A stretch of DNA of 64,000 nt from Agelas oroides (Eukaryota > Porifera > Demospongiae > Agelasida > Agelasidae), in assembly GCA_949130485.1 (NCBI GenBank), contig OX422195.1:4176066-4240065 (forward strand), given 5' to 3'. The translations under genes were made by a program, and so were the position numbers. Below the pieces are notes generated by a model, which did not search any database, was not told the DNA's origin, and worked only from the letters and a program-made list of their open reading frames with translations. Positions 20,801 through 35,800 of this stretch are shown here, piece by piece (within the stretch, counting starts at the first letter, position 1; the number at the start of each line of letters is the position of its first letter).

Positions 20801-23800
20801 ACTCTGAGGAGCTGGATAGGTCTGGATGGAAGTTGCCCAAATGCTCTGCTTTGGGCACTGAGGTCAGTTGGTTAAATTTTGGTAACTAAATTGTCCTAGA
20901 GCAATGTGAAAAGGATAATATAGTTGGTTGAATTTTAGTATTGCTTGATAGCCACCATTCAATTCACTAGTGTAAGGCTAATTCAGGTTTGCCATAATCA
21001 TAATTGTTGTGCACATTAACTTACTCTTTTCGCAGGTTTTGGTTTGCCTCCAAAGATAGCCCTAGTCTGCAGAATTATAAAACAATACAACTTGTTACCT
21101 AGGCAACATTAAGAATGTTACTGATATCTCTCTTCTACACTGATGTTGCCATTGCAGCCATTTCTCCGGTCTATTACGGCTATTATATACACATGCTTGG
21201 ACTAAACTTCACAATGAAGTCATGAGCTGGTAACAGGTTATATAATAGTTATATCCCTCCCTGGGGTGTGGTCTTGCACATTGGTGTCTGGCTACGCCCG
21301 ACACCAATGTGTAAAATGACCACCCCCAAGGGAGGGATTATATATTGCATGGGTTGTAATTGCATGAAAGAGATTTATATAATTATATAACTAATTTAGT
21401 CTGTCTATCAACAAAATATTCAAAATCGCTCAAACCTCAAACAGGTGATTCTGACAATTAACAAATCATACAGACAGCAATCACAATGTCATAAATGACT
21501 ACATGTACTATTTTGTCTTTTTATTGACAGGTGGTGAAACCTACATTTGGGTACAAGACTGCGAGTGGAGCCAGTCCAGACATACCTGTATGCATGACTG
21601 TGTGTAGACTTCCAACAACTAAGCTGACCCTTCCTAGGCCGAGTATTCATTGCTTACTATTATGACATGAAGTCTGGGAACAAGGCTAGTGTTACCACTA
21701 CACTCTTCCAGATGTTTCAAATGCATGGGGTACGTAGGTGCTCTACCATGCATCTCCAGTTACTGGAATCCAATGAATGCTGTGCTGTTGCTAGGTCAGC
21801 AGGTAGGATGTAGGTGTCTTGCTTGTCATGTTGACATGGAAGATAAGTACTCAGTGTGGTATGTGGCCTTGGCCTTATGTAATTATGTAATACAATCTCA
21901 TGTATATCTCATGTACCACACTAACTTCTAATTGTCTTGTAGCTCTTCAGTTGTAACTAGGCAATCACCACCTTAGCAACTGTTTCCAATGCAGAAAAAG
22001 GATAGTTGGTTGTTGCCAAAATGGTTAATAGTTATGTAATTGAGGAAGAGCGCATAAGAACGGGGGCTAGAGTAAGAGCGCGTAAGAACGCGCGGCTAGA
22101 GTAAGAGCGTGTAACTCTGTAAAATTTGAAACTGGTCGGAATTTACCGGCAGTACTAAAAATAGTAAAACGTACTGCGCATGCTGCATAGACATAAGCCA
22201 TTGTTGCTGAGTATGTGACCTGGTGTTCTATTTTTAGTACGGTTCAATAATTTTGACCGGACTACGAGCTTCTATTAGAGTTACACGCTCTTACTCAAGC
22301 TGCCCATTCTTATGAGATATAGTACTATGGCTAGTACAGTGGTTACTATGCAATGTCCGATAAGATGGCTGGTGTGTGCAAAAGCAATAGATGTGCGGTG
22401 GTGTGGAAAATGTGGAGAATGCAGAGAATGATTTGCAGGTACTATAGCTTCAGCTGGGCCTAGCAAGTGTCAGAAGATGATAGAAGCTAAGTGATTCATT
22501 GAAACTGCTAGTGATGTTGAGCTGTTAAAATGAAACCTACAATGACAAGAACACACTTCATGGGTTATAAACAACTTCCTTCAGTGGTGAAAGGGCATTG
22601 GTACGCACTAGAGCCAGGAAACGCACGCCCATGGGTAAATTCTTTCCAGCAATAAGTGGCTGTGTATGAGACGCTAATTTTGTCAAGTTATTTTGATGCT
22701 GACACAAACGAGTAGCCTCGTTCCCAGGCTCTCCCCGCGCAAGTGATGGAAAACTGGGCGGGGCCTAGGAACAAGGCTAACAAACGAGCACAATAATGTG
22801 CATATAGCCACCCCAGGGAACTTTGCCCTGCGTCCCAACAACAACCAACCAACTTCTGACAAATAATGTGATGACTTGGTGATTGCTCAGATACACTAAG
22901 GAATGAGCGCATGTTTGTGACTGTACTGCATTCTTCACTTTGATCTTTAGAATGTACGTATGATGATTACTTCCTGGTATTCATCTGGCTAAAGCTGGGC
23001 TTTGTCCAGATATAAAGCTTCTTTGACCTACCCATGCAATGAACTACAATTGATTGTTTTGCATACCTTCTCAATGGTAGTATCCAGTGTTTGTAACTGC
23101 TTCCTGGAACGCTCCATTATCTGCTGGTGCTGTACATACATACAGTAAGCAACATCACATGATAGTAGTACTGAACACACTCAAAGTATTGGTGTGTGCA
23201 CACTAACGTACGTAGCTAATAATTACCTCTTTTCTTCCTTTCTTTTGAGATTCTTTGAACTCAAATAATGGCTTCTCCATCTCTTTCAGAAGCTATTCAT
23301 ACAAACGGAAGGGCAAAGCCAGTGGAAAGTTTATATGCATACATTTCACGGTTGTTTCATAACAAAAGAAAAGTAGCAGTGGAAGTCTGTATTTATGATA
23401 AGAAATTTCTTGCCATTGTACACAAAAGTTTGTGTCATGTGATTCATGAAATTGCATTTTTGCACCGAATTAATGGTTACTGTGGGCACTTATGTTCCAT
23501 TCTCTATGAATCCTTGTATATTCAGTATTTCCACTTCTGCTGGGATCTAACACTGGATACTTGAGCCCAAGGTTTATGATCTATCCTCTTAGGGGTCATG
23601 ACCTTGACCACACCCACTCATTAGTGAACTTTCAATACCGTATAGCTCCAAATTTTCGTGGCACAATATTTTCGTGAATTTCGTGACTAACCTCGAGATC
23701 ACGAAAATTTTGTTCACGAAATAATTTGAACGCGTGTCACGAGGTGGCCTATATAGCGCGCTCGCTGAAAAATGGGCAGGGCAACATTGAGTCACGAAAA

Positions 23801-26800
23801 TTTAAAGTGATCACGAAATTTTTATCACGAAAATTTACTTTAACGCCAATTTGGAGAGATTCACGAAATTTTTGAACCACGAAAATTTGGAGCTATACGG
23901 TACTCTAAACAAGCGAACACTCCTCCCGACTGAAAGCTGTCTACAGTCCCAGAAATGGAGCCCCTACAAAGGCAGGAGAGCAGTTTCTATGACCATTTGT
24001 GCTAACAAGGAGAGAAATGGCTCAGCCATTGCTGACCAAGATCTTTCCATAGCCAGCCAAGACAGCCGCCATGTGCACGGCATGTCATGACTAAGCCTGC
24101 CCACCTCCCCCTGTCCCACCCTTTTTGCTAGTGCAAAATAAATAACATGTGGCCAAAGTTGCATGATGAGTACACTTGTCATCAGTGGTTAAAGAGACTG
24201 ATTTGGTTCTTTGCTAAATCAAATGAGGATCTGTTGAAAGTGATAGCTAAAGTATCACTGAAAGGTATGCACAGGCACCATGCCACTGGGCTGCTTTGTT
24301 AGTAGTGTGGGCAGTGTTGCTACATTTTGCTTCCACCCTCCAAGACAACGTTAGGACTGCTTGGCTGACAGACAAGCAACGCGGTGTAGTCCACTCATGT
24401 TTGCACATGGTCAATACTGGTTTTGTTAACAATGAAGAAACCGGGACACCAATGGCAGATACACTGCATACACAGTTCTTTACCCTGCACCGTTCATGAA
24501 TATAATTAAAGGTTCAGTGAACAAACCTCTTTGGCAAACTTGCTGTGTGCCTCAGATCGGTATCGCAGCTCTGCCTTCAGGGACTGCCACGCCCTACCAA
24601 CTGACCTACAAATACATGAAGTATGCAAGGACACAGTCTTCTTATCATATGTAGCCTTCCAGTTTCTCATTCTAGCCTAGCAGTTTCTCATTCTATCCTA
24701 GCAGTTTCTCATTCTAGTCTAGCAGTTCTCATTCTAGTCTAGCAGTTTCTCATTCTAGCCTAGCAGTTTCTCATTCTAGCCTAGCAGTTCTCATTCTAGT
24801 CTAGCAGTTCTCATTCTAGCCTAGCAGTTTCTCATTCTAGCCTAGCAGTTTCTCATTCTAGCCTAGCAGTTTCTCATTCTAGCCTAGCAGTTTCTCATTC
24901 TAGCCTAGCAGTTTCTCATTCTAGCCTAGCAGTTTCTCATTCTAGTCTAGCAGTTTCTCATTCTAGCCTAGCAGTTTCTCATTCTAGCCTAGCAGTTCTC
25001 ATTCTAGCCTAGCAGTTTCTCGTTCTAGTCTAGCAGTTTCTCGTTCTAGCCTAGCAGTTTCTCGTTCTAGTCTAGCAGTTTCTCGTTCTAGCCTAGCAGT
25101 TTCTCGTTCTAGTCTAGCAGTTTCTCGTTCTAGCCTAGCAGTTTCTCGTTCTAGCCTAGCAGTTTCTCGTTCTAGCCTAGCAGTTTCTCGTTCTAGCCTA
25201 GCAGTTTCTCGTTCTAGTCTAGGAGTTTCTCGTTCTAGTCTAGCAGTTTCTCGTTCTAGTCTAGCAGTTTCTCGTTCTAGCCTAGCAGTTTCTCGTTCTA
25301 GCCTAGCAGTTTCTCGTTCTAGCCTAGCAGTTTCTCGTTCTAGCCTAGCAGTTTCTCGTTCTAGCCTAGCAGTTTCTCGTTCTAGCCTAGCAGTTTCTCG
25401 TTCTAGCCTAGCAGTTTCTCGTTCTAGCCTAGCAGTTTCTCGTTCTAGCCTAGCAGTTTCTCGTTCTAGCCTAGCAGTTTCTCGTTCTAGCCTAGCAGTT
25501 TCTCGTTCTAGCCTAGCAGTTTCTCGTTCTAGCCTAGCAGTTTCTCGTTCTAGCCTAGCAGTTTCTCGTTCTAGCCTAGCAGTTTCTCGTTCTAGCCTAG
25601 CAGTTTCTCGTTCTAGCCTAGCAGTTTCTCGTTCTAGCCTAGCAGTTTTTCGTTCTAGCCTAGCAGTTTCTCGTTCTAGCCTAGCAGTTTCTCGTTCTAG
25701 CCTAGCAGTTTCTCGTTCTAGCCTAGCAGTTTCTCGTTCTAGCCTAGCAGTTTCTCGTTCTAGCCTAGCAGTTTCTCGTTCTAGCCTAGCAGTTTCTCGT
25801 TCTAGCCTAGCAGTTTCTCGTTCTAGCCTAGCAGTTTCTCGTTCTAGCCTAGCAGTTTCTCGTTCTAGCCTAGCAGTTTCTCGTTCTAGTCTAGCAGTTT
25901 CTCATTCTAGTCTAGCAGTTTCTCATTCTAGCCTAGCAGTTTCTCATTCTAGCCTAGCAGTTTCTCATTCTAGCCTAGCAGTTTCTTGTTCTAGTCTAGC
26001 AGTTTCTCATTCTATCCTAGCAGTTCTCATTCTAGCCTAGCAGTTTCTCATTCTAGTCTAGCAGTTCTCATTCTAGTCTAGCAGTTTCTCATTCTAGCCT
26101 AGCAGTTTCTCATTCTAGTCTAGCAGTTTCTCATTCTAGCCTAGCAGTTTCTCATTCTAGCCTAGCAGTTTCTCGTTCTAGCCTAGCAGTTTCTCATCTA
26201 GCCTAGCAGTTTCTTGTTCTAGTCTAGCAGTTTCTCATTCTAGTCTAGCAGTTTCTCATTCTAGCCTAGCAGTTTCTCATTCTAGCCTAGCAGTTTCTCA
26301 TTCTAGCCTAGCAGTTTCTTGTTCTAGTCTAGCAGTTTCTCATTCTATCCTAGCAGTTTCTCATTCTAGCCTAGCAGTTTCTCATTCTAGCCTAGCAGTT
26401 TCTCATTCTAGCCTAGCAGTTTCTCATTCTATCCTAGCAGTTCTCATTCTAGCCTAGCAGTTTCTCATTCTAGCCTAGCAGTTTCTCATTCTAGCCTAGC
26501 AGTTTCTCATTCTAGCCTAGCAGTTTCTCATTCTATCCTATAGCAGTTCTCATTCTAGCCTAGCAGTTTCTCATTCTAGCCTAGCAGTTTCTCATTCTAG
26601 CCTACTCTATACTGTATTCTGGCACAACACCCACAACCATACCCTTCTTCCATGTCTCCTAATGTGGACTTGGAAAGTTTCAGGAGGCTCTTTGCGTACT
26701 GCTCTTCCACAGCTGCCCTACAGTGGAGAGTGGAATGTTGTACAACCATGTGCCATAAGCTCGTGATAATATGCCACCCTTTATGTACACTACTTTGAAT

Positions 26801-29800
26801 CTCAAATGGAGAGGGGGGGGAGGTGGGGTTTACTCGAATATTCAATTGGTCTCAACCATATGCCCACCCGGTAGAATGCAGTGTTAATCACATACTTTGA
26901 CTGCTATGACTTCCTGTAAAAATGGGAGCATCGCTGGTTATTTAATTGGGGCGAGCCTGAGCGAGCCCCACACTAGCGGGACTGCATTGCAAAGATGCGT
27001 GTGTATGTCGGTTTGCTTGCGGCCATATACCATAAATTTTAAATTAACTATTTTATGAAGCTTTGAACATCCTCATGTACTCAGTAGGTGAAGGCTACAG
27101 CCAGAGTGCAGGGTCGGTGACCTGAAGCGAAGACGACTGAAGTTGAAAGCACGCATGGCAATGGTTTGTACAGCTATGGACTTTCAACAGCAGGCTGCTC
27201 ACGACGGTGTAAATTATGGACGATGGTTGAAGTCGCTTTGGGTAAGGTCCGTGCATAAACGGCGCTCATATACGCCGGAGACTCAGCTCATGATTTCAGC
27301 GTGAAGCTTAGTCCATGCATGTGTAGCTACAGTAGCTGCCCTGGCTGGAGAAACGACTAGCATATGCATCAAACATTTATCTCGGCCCCTGGCACTGTTA
27401 TGCATTATGATTGTGTATATGCATAGCATGTCTTTTCATTTGACTTTAAAAGCACTTTTAAACCCCCTGTGAATGGTGAATGGATATGCATGTAGGAGGA
27501 TGCTTGACTTGCTGTGTTACATCAGTGATATAACACAGTTCCTATATCAGCTTGCTCAGGCATTTTCTAGTATAGGAAATCAGCAGTGCCTGTGTTGGTA
27601 CCAAGCTGAGAGGCATCGAAGTAAGTTGGATTGTCAGTGGCGACAGAGGAAGACCTGTGTAAGTTTGTACTGTGAGGAATGAAAACCTGGGTGGTGACCT
27701 GTGAACGAGGCTAGCGGTCCCACGTGTTTAAAGGAGTGAAAATTACTTATGTAAGAACTGGGGGAATAAAGAGAAGGGAGGACATTTGCTCAAAGGGGGC
27801 ATACTGAATATGGTACAAGTGTTTAACAAAGTAGCAGCTAGTGCCCAGCTGGCTCAACTGTTTGTGGCTAACAAACATTCTGAAAGCAGTTACAAAGGAT
27901 GTAACACTGTACATGAGAATGGACAGAAAGTGGGATCTCCTTTCACTTCTTTCTACAATCAATTCACAAAGCTCACATGAGACTGGCTAGGAGCAAGCTG
28001 TGGCGAACTAGTTCATTCCTCATGAACTCAACTTGCCAGAGCTAAATGAAGCCTCAAAAATACAGATCAGTATGATGCACAAATGCAGTAATGATCAATA
28101 CAGTGAAGCCTCTCCCTCTAAGCCTGTGTGTCTGCTGTTCACCTTCAGGGACTTCCAGTATATTCATGGTAGATGTGTGTACTCAGCTAGGCTGTTGAGC
28201 ACACAATTGAAACAGGCACTATTGCGCAATGGTGCACCATCCTTCTCACTGGCACACGTACTCTGTTCACTGAGGTTGTACATGTCGATACAGTAAGTGC
28301 TAAGCTGGTGGTTGTTGCAGGCCACACACAACTGCTCTGGTGTAGCATTGCATTCACCTAATGAGGTCACTAAGACTTAATGTACGAGTGGAACAACTTA
28401 AAGTGTTGTGTTACCCGGAGTTCAGAGAGCTGAAAAGTATTATAGAGATTCAACCCCGACTGCATACTCAATGAGGTCTGTGCTAGCGGGAATGTCCACT
28501 AGAGTGATTCCACAGTAAATCACAACATGCTTACTCGGGCTGTATCTAGTATGTAAAATACATTCTTCATTGATGTGTCCTTCACATGCCAGTACAAGTG
28601 TACAGCATATAGCCTAGACTCCTTCCACTGTCCATACACATAAAAGCCTGGGAACGTGGCTAAATATGACGGATTACCTGTCTCTGAAGAACTCCATCAT
28701 ATCCTTCATTACAAATTTCCCATTCAGGTGCTTCTCCAGAATAATGTCAAATCCCGTCTGGTCTCCCTTGTCAGCCTTTATAAAGTGAAATAAGAGAGAC
28801 AACTCATAGCCCCTACAAAATGATTGTAACCCCTAGCCTCGTGCCCAGCCTGCACACGTGCCTCCCAGTGAGAAACGGTCTGGTGAACAAAGTCAAATTC
28901 CTTGGGCTTATTCCCCAAAAGTGGTAAGGACCAATGAGATTGCGAGATCAGTAACTATTACGTAGCACTTCCCTTACAACAGTAAAATATTTCATCTCTA
29001 CTTGAGTATCCGTACCTTTTTTGAGCACGTTTGGCGTACGTTACTAGGTGACACTGTCGCAAAAGCTAGCCCAAGAAATTCAACTTGGTTCACTAGACCG
29101 TTTCTCCTCGTGAGAGGGTGGGGTCTGGGGACGAGGCTATGTTCGCCCTCATTTCGTAAAGGATGGTAAGAACTCTCATGCCTTTCCAACTCACCCAGAA
29201 GTGGTCCACATAGCTCCTCTGAGCTGGGTTAAGGGGTGGCTGTTCTGGGCCATTCAGCAAAAATGTCAATCCATTTGACTATGGAATGTAGAGGAAATTG
29301 ATGTCATAAATAGACAGAAACAGTGCACTCTACACCTAGAGATCAAAATATTTGCTTTGATTCATACTTACAAGTTGGTACTTTGGCTTCTTGGGTTTCT
29401 GCATGTAGAGATTGAATACAGCTGAGCAGTCAGACAAACTTTCATGACACATTATTTTTAGTTTCAAGGGAAAAATGAAGATAGGAAAACTAAGGAATAG
29501 ACAACAATCCTTTTGCAGTGTGCCTTAGTGCAAAGCTACCTGTAGGCTGGTTCTCATGCAGCTGGTATATATATCATACATACATGTGGAAAGAGGTGGT
29601 CTCAAATTTGTCGGTTGTCACAATTGCATGCTGGGAAGGAAAGTACAAGGGACTGGTGCACAAATGCTATTACCCACTGAAGTTGTTTCATCGGCTAGGG
29701 ATGAGCAGTGAGCAATATGGCTAAACTGACATTGGCAGTGCACAGTGAAAAGGCTACATAAAAATCTTCCAGACGGCAGGACCATCAACGACACACACAA

Positions 29801-32800
29801 AAGGTAGGATGTGACACTCAATCAGTGGTGGAGGAATGGGGGGGCATTCGTCCCCCCTACTTTGGTGGGTCTGTGACATCACACATTGAACTGTTGTATT
29901 AGTCGTACATTTACAGCAAAGCGACTGATTGTTGCAGTCAAAGCGTGTCGGAGTGCACAGGTTAGGCGTGTGGGTATCACTTCCTACTTAGAGCTTACTC
30001 ATTTGTAGTCTCATTCCCAGATTACATTTATTGCGCCTGCCGTCCCACATGGAAGTAAAAGTAAAACTGAAGAAAAATTTTCTAGTTGCAATTTTTGACC
30101 CAAAAGTGCCCCAGAAGCAATCTCAGAGCATCTGATTTCAAAAAAATTCCCTGGTTGAGCATGCCCTCAACCCCCCCTAGTTAGCTGTTGTGCATGTGCT
30201 TACACACACAGCAATTGTTTCCCCCCCAACTTTCAAATGTCAATTAACCGCCACCTCTGTCAATTACTTTCTCAATCACTTCCACTCTTCATGTTCTAGT
30301 GGCTGCCTGCAAGTAAAAGTAACATCCTCTGTGTGTATATGAGACTTCTTCCAGTCTCACTTGCACAGACATTTGTGTGAGGCACACTCTGCTCATATGT
30401 ATACCTAGTTATCAACATGGATACCTCAGATCTTGCTTTCTGTGTCACTCCCACACAACCTTGTCCATTAGCTTCTGCATGTGTGCATGAAAGTTGAAAA
30501 TAGTGATAAGATTACATGCTACAACCTACAGTTTTCACATATTGTATCATTCTACACTCTAGGGGCTTTAGAGCCAGAAATCAAGAGTGCAATGGTACCT
30601 ATTATAGGAGCAGTTTGCGTGTTAGCAACAGCAGGTACTGAGGATGTTCGATGTGACTGCACTGCTGGTAACTCCCAGGTGGTCACTAAAAGGAGTAGAG
30701 AATACACAAAGAGTAACTAGAGCCACATAGTGGGAATGTCACCTGATAGCCTGAAATGGAGGAAGATATCTACAATACTAAAATACTACCATGGGGAATG
30801 CGGCTTTAGTGTTGCATTGACTGCCAATGACTACTGCATTGAGCTATACCTGAACAATACAGGGCTTCTGAATCCCTTCCTTTGTTATGTACATTATGCA
30901 TAGAGCAACCAATTATGAATCAATACAGGTGGCACATACAGCACACCCATTTCCAGGTGCAGGTTAAATTTAACCCTTTAACACCTAAATTTGTTTCGTT
31001 TGAGACTACTTTTAGCATACACACGCCCGTAACGCACCATATCTTCATTTCTGTCTGAACTCTGACTCCAAAAACGAACCCAAGTACACTTTCAGGCTTA
31101 CTATAAGCAGACTTGTGACCCTAACCATGCCCACTCATTAACGAGCATGCAATCGTCAGCACTCTCGGTTGGCAAACACCCGCTTGGAGCCCAAGAAGCC
31201 TTCCCTGACATAAATGATTGAACTACCTAAAAGGTGAAAGTAGCATTTTCTAAGTCTGCTCATGCACCCAGGGTGAGAATTGGCCCACTCCGTGCCAACC
31301 ATGGCTCTTTTACAGCCAATCCTAACAGCTGCCATGTGCACAGCACCCTGCGGGTGACTCCACTCACCTCCCCCTGTCCCACCCTTTCTGCTGACGCAGA
31401 ACCTGCACACAAGTGCGCAGAGACTATATATCTTTTCTGCACAGTGCGCAGTATGTCGTAATCAAAAGTGTACTTTAGGGTTTAAAGGGTTATTAATTAA
31501 TTAACATGCTGTCAGTGAACAGCCCTCCCATTTTCTAGGTGGGAAGAAAATGAGGTCAAGATCTCAGCCTTGTTCTCAGGCCATACTGAAATGTTAAAGA
31601 GTCTGGTCGCACTTCATATGTGCTGGGTCATATTTGTCATGTGGCAGCCAGCTACTGGCACTAGCTAGCTGACACATTACCAACCCCATTCATACAAGAT
31701 GGAGATTAAGAGTGGACCCTCCCAACCAGAGGGCCAGTGACAACCCCTCTGCCAGAATTCTAGACTCTTCTGCACAACCTGAAATTGTAGCAGTCAGACA
31801 ATTCTAGACAAAGGAAATCTTCCAGTTCGAGATCACCATTCCTACAATCCTCCTGAAAGCATTGCCAATGCCAGAGAACAGAAAGAATGATATCGAGAAA
31901 AATGGCGTCGCTGGTTGAGCGTTTTGTGAGAACTCTTTTGGTCGTTTTGTTGCTGTCCAGGGTTGCCAAGTTTATTGCCGTCCAGACCAACTACGACGGT
32001 TCTAGGAATCCTAGAAATCCCTACGAGCAAACGGCACAGTCTCGAACGCTGACCCCACAGACCCGCCTGTCAACAGGCCCACGGTTCATTACACCTCTCT
32101 GCCTGGTGCCCCGCCGATGCTGGAAGCTTTGCTCAAGAGTCAGTACTCCTACAAGAACTCAGCTAAGTTGGGGACTTTTCTTGTTAATTTGTGGGGATGT
32201 TCATTGTAACCCTGGCCCGGGCCCCAAGTACCCATGCTCTGAATGTGATAAAGCTGTAAGGGCCAACCAGCATGGTCTTTACTGTGAAGTGTGTTTCAGC
32301 TGGGCCCACAGAGTCTGTGTTGGCATGACCGAGGCTGAGTATTTCCACTGGGGCCAGATTGATGATGGCTGGGTCTGTCCCCAATGTGCCAAACAAGCAT
32401 TGCCCTTTCATGATGCCTCTCTTTCAACCAGCATCAGCAGCTCTGTCACATCACCCAGAGTCTCTGAGTCCTCTGCGTATATCCATTTCAATCCCAGACA
32501 TTTATCCATCCTCTATTTTAACGCTAGAAGCCTACTACCCAAGATGGATGAGCTTCGCACTCTATGTGTTTCACACAAGTATGATATTATTGTAGTTGTT
32601 GAAACTTGGCTATCCGCATTCATCTTGGATCAGGAGCTCCTCATCCCTGGCTATTCACTAGCCCGTAAGGATAGAAATCGGCACGGTGGTGGTGTTGCTA
32701 TCTTTATCGCTGCCTACATTCCTTTCAAGTTGCTGCACTTTGCCCATCGGGAGCTCGAGCTCATTCTTCTTGAGTCTTCATTGAACTCTCAGCTGTTCAC

Positions 32801-35800
32801 CATTGGTGGTTTTTATCGACCTCCTGGTGCTCCAGCTGATCACATGTCAAAACTGTACACTACTCTAGCCACCCTTCCACCACAGAACTTCACCAACCTG
32901 GTTCTTTGTGGTGATTTTAATTTAGACTGTCAAAGTGATGCTACTTTAAATCAAATCCAAACTGACTTCTGCCTGTCGCAAATGGTCTCAGAACCAACAC
33001 GCATAACTCCTGTTTCATCATCCATTCTTGATTTAGTTCTGGTTTCCTCACCCTCCACAATCCAGTCCTGTCAAGTCTCAGCTCCTTTATCTAACTGTGA
33101 CCACAATGCCATAACAATTGGAGTCAACTTGTTGTCACGTATCACTAAGAATAACCATCTGACTAAGACCATATGGATGTACGCAAAAGCAGACACTACA
33201 CATGGCAAAAACCTTTTAAGGAGCCTGCCTGTTGCATCCGATTCAGATTGTGTTGATGATTTTTGGTCTCATTGGTCCAAGCACTTTCTCTCTGCCATGA
33301 GGGAATGCATACCCTCCAAAACTGTCCCTATCCGGTCATATACTCCCTGGATTGATTGTGATATCAGCCATGATATCAGAAGGCGTGAGCGCTGGTATCA
33401 TAAGTTCAAGGTCTCTAAGTCTGCAGAGTGGTTGGCCAAGTACAAAGCTCTTCGTAATGCCATAGTGTGCAAAATAAGAAAAGCCAAACAAGCATACTTC
33501 AACAATCTTGCCAACTCTCGATCTGACTCTAAGAAGTTTTGGTCATCTATCAGGCTACTTAGACCTCGCTCCATTCCTTCATCTTCCTCCCTTTCTCATG
33601 GGTCCACAGTGGCTCATACTGACCAGGACAAGGCAGAATTATTGAACACCTATTTTGCATCTTGTTTTAATACGGTCAGTGTACCACCTACCCTTTTACC
33701 TTCCCGACACAACCTGTCTATTGAGAGCCTGGACCTTACCCATCGAGAAGTTCAGAACCTACTTCTCAGAACTAAACAACACTCAGCCACTGGTCCAGAC
33801 GGCATCTCTGCCTGGATACTAAAAACTTTTGCTGTTGAGATCACACCCTCTCTTGCTTCACTTTTCAACCTTTCAATTAGGACAGGCCAACTCCCTGCTG
33901 AATGGAAGTCCTCCAATATTGTGCCAATTCCTAAGGACTCCTCTCCACAAGTTGTACAGTCCTTTCGCCCCATATCCCTCCTCCCAATTATTAGTAAGAT
34001 TCTTGAGAAACATTTACACCAGCTCCTGCTTGACCATCTCATAACCAACAACATCCTGTCAGAAAACCAGTATGGATTTCGTTCTGGACGTTCCACAGTG
34101 ATTCCATTGTTACTGGCTACGCACCATTGGCACACCATACTTGAGAAACGTTCCCAGGTTGGTTGTGTCTTTTTTGATTTAAGCAAAGCTTTTGACACCA
34201 TTCCACATCAGGCTCTGCTTAATAAACTTCAACTTTTCAGAGTTTCAGCCACCATCCTCCACTGGATTAAGAACTACTTATCTGGCCGACACCAGAGAGT
34301 TGTCCTAAATGGCACTCACTCTCAGTGGTTACCTGTTTGCTCCGGTGTTCCTCAGGGTTCTATCCTGGGGCCACTCTTGTTCCTCATATATATAAATGAT
34401 CTGTCAAATCTAGCTCTCTCTCAAGGGGCTAAGATACTGTTGTATGCTGATGACATCCTTCTTTACAAGCCCATCAACACCCCCATTGATTTTGACGATC
34501 TTCAAGCCGATATCAATACCATTGCTCACTGGATATCTAGCAATCACCTTACTGTGAACTCTTCTAAAACCAAGTGCATGCTGATTTCTCGGAAACGTTC
34601 CCAAGCTCACCATCTACCTCCACTTAATTTGAATGGGTCTGTGATCCAGCCAGTGGAACATTATAAGTATTTAGGGGTGTGGATTTCCAGCGATCTAACT
34701 TGGACTAAACATGTGGAGAGTGTCTCCTGTAAGGCTCGAAGGTTGCTAGGCTTTATGTTTAGAACATTCTCTCCCTTCTGCAAGTCTGAAACTATCATCA
34801 CCCTCTATAAGTCACAAGTTCTACCTATTGTTGACTACGCATGTGTGGTTTGGGACCCACATTTGAAGAAAGATCAGTATTTGTTGGAGTCCGTCCAGAC
34901 ATTTGCACTGAGGATGGCCTCTCGATCATGGAGAGTCAATACAGAGGAGCTCAATAGCCAATTCCAACTCCCCACACTTACCAGCAGACGCTCATATCTC
35001 AAGCTTCTAATGACCTTTAAGTTTTTAAATGGTCTATTGTACTGCCCCCCAGATCTTTTTGTTTTTAATGCCTCCCCCAATACTAGAGTTTCCCGTTCTA
35101 GTCAACTTGTTGTACCTTTCGCCAAAACAGCAGCTTATTTTAATTCATTTTTTGTTAGTACTACTAGACTGTGGAACAGTTTACCAGCAAATTATGTACA
35201 TCATGACTCTGTTGGACAATTTAAAAAGTGTATACAAAATACTTTCTTGTGGACTTAAGTTATTGTTATTGCACTTGTCTTAGTCCTTTTCTGCTTTTTA
35301 TTTCGTGACCCCTCAGTATTAGCTTTCAGCTATTGGGGCCTGCTGTACCACTCCTTTCCTTCATGGTCAGTTTCAACATAAAAAAAAAAAAAATAAAAAA
35401 AATAAATAAAAAAAATAAAATAAAAAATAATAAACAAAGGAAGACTGCCAGCTTGCTCTGAACAATCTGGATGCCAAATGGCTAGATTCCACCTTACATT
35501 GAGATTGGAACCCTGGGGCACAGGTTGCCTCAACCCCATTGGGGCCTACTAGAAACTTCCCCTCTCTTAGCTACAAAAACGCCCTTGATCAATTAGCAGC
35601 AACAAAAGCCATCTCAGCCTCAAGTCAAATTTCCCAAGCAAGATTAGACAGCTCCTGGCCATGGACCTTGTCCTGACCATTGTTCTGACCATCACTTTAT
35701 AAATTAACATCCCTCACACTTAGGAATGCAATTTATCTCCAGGGCTGCAGTGGCAATTGGCGTTTTATTGTTTAAATACCGGGGGTAAACGGAGCGCAGC

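Noticed and set aside
24661-26605. CRISPR-like regular array
   Set aside because: Units are contiguous without unique spacers and lie in an animal intron; it is a minisatellite.
26937-27010. GGCGAGCCTGAGCGAGCCCC motif as a mobile element end
   Set aside because: Only one end is visible in the window, with no matching partner.
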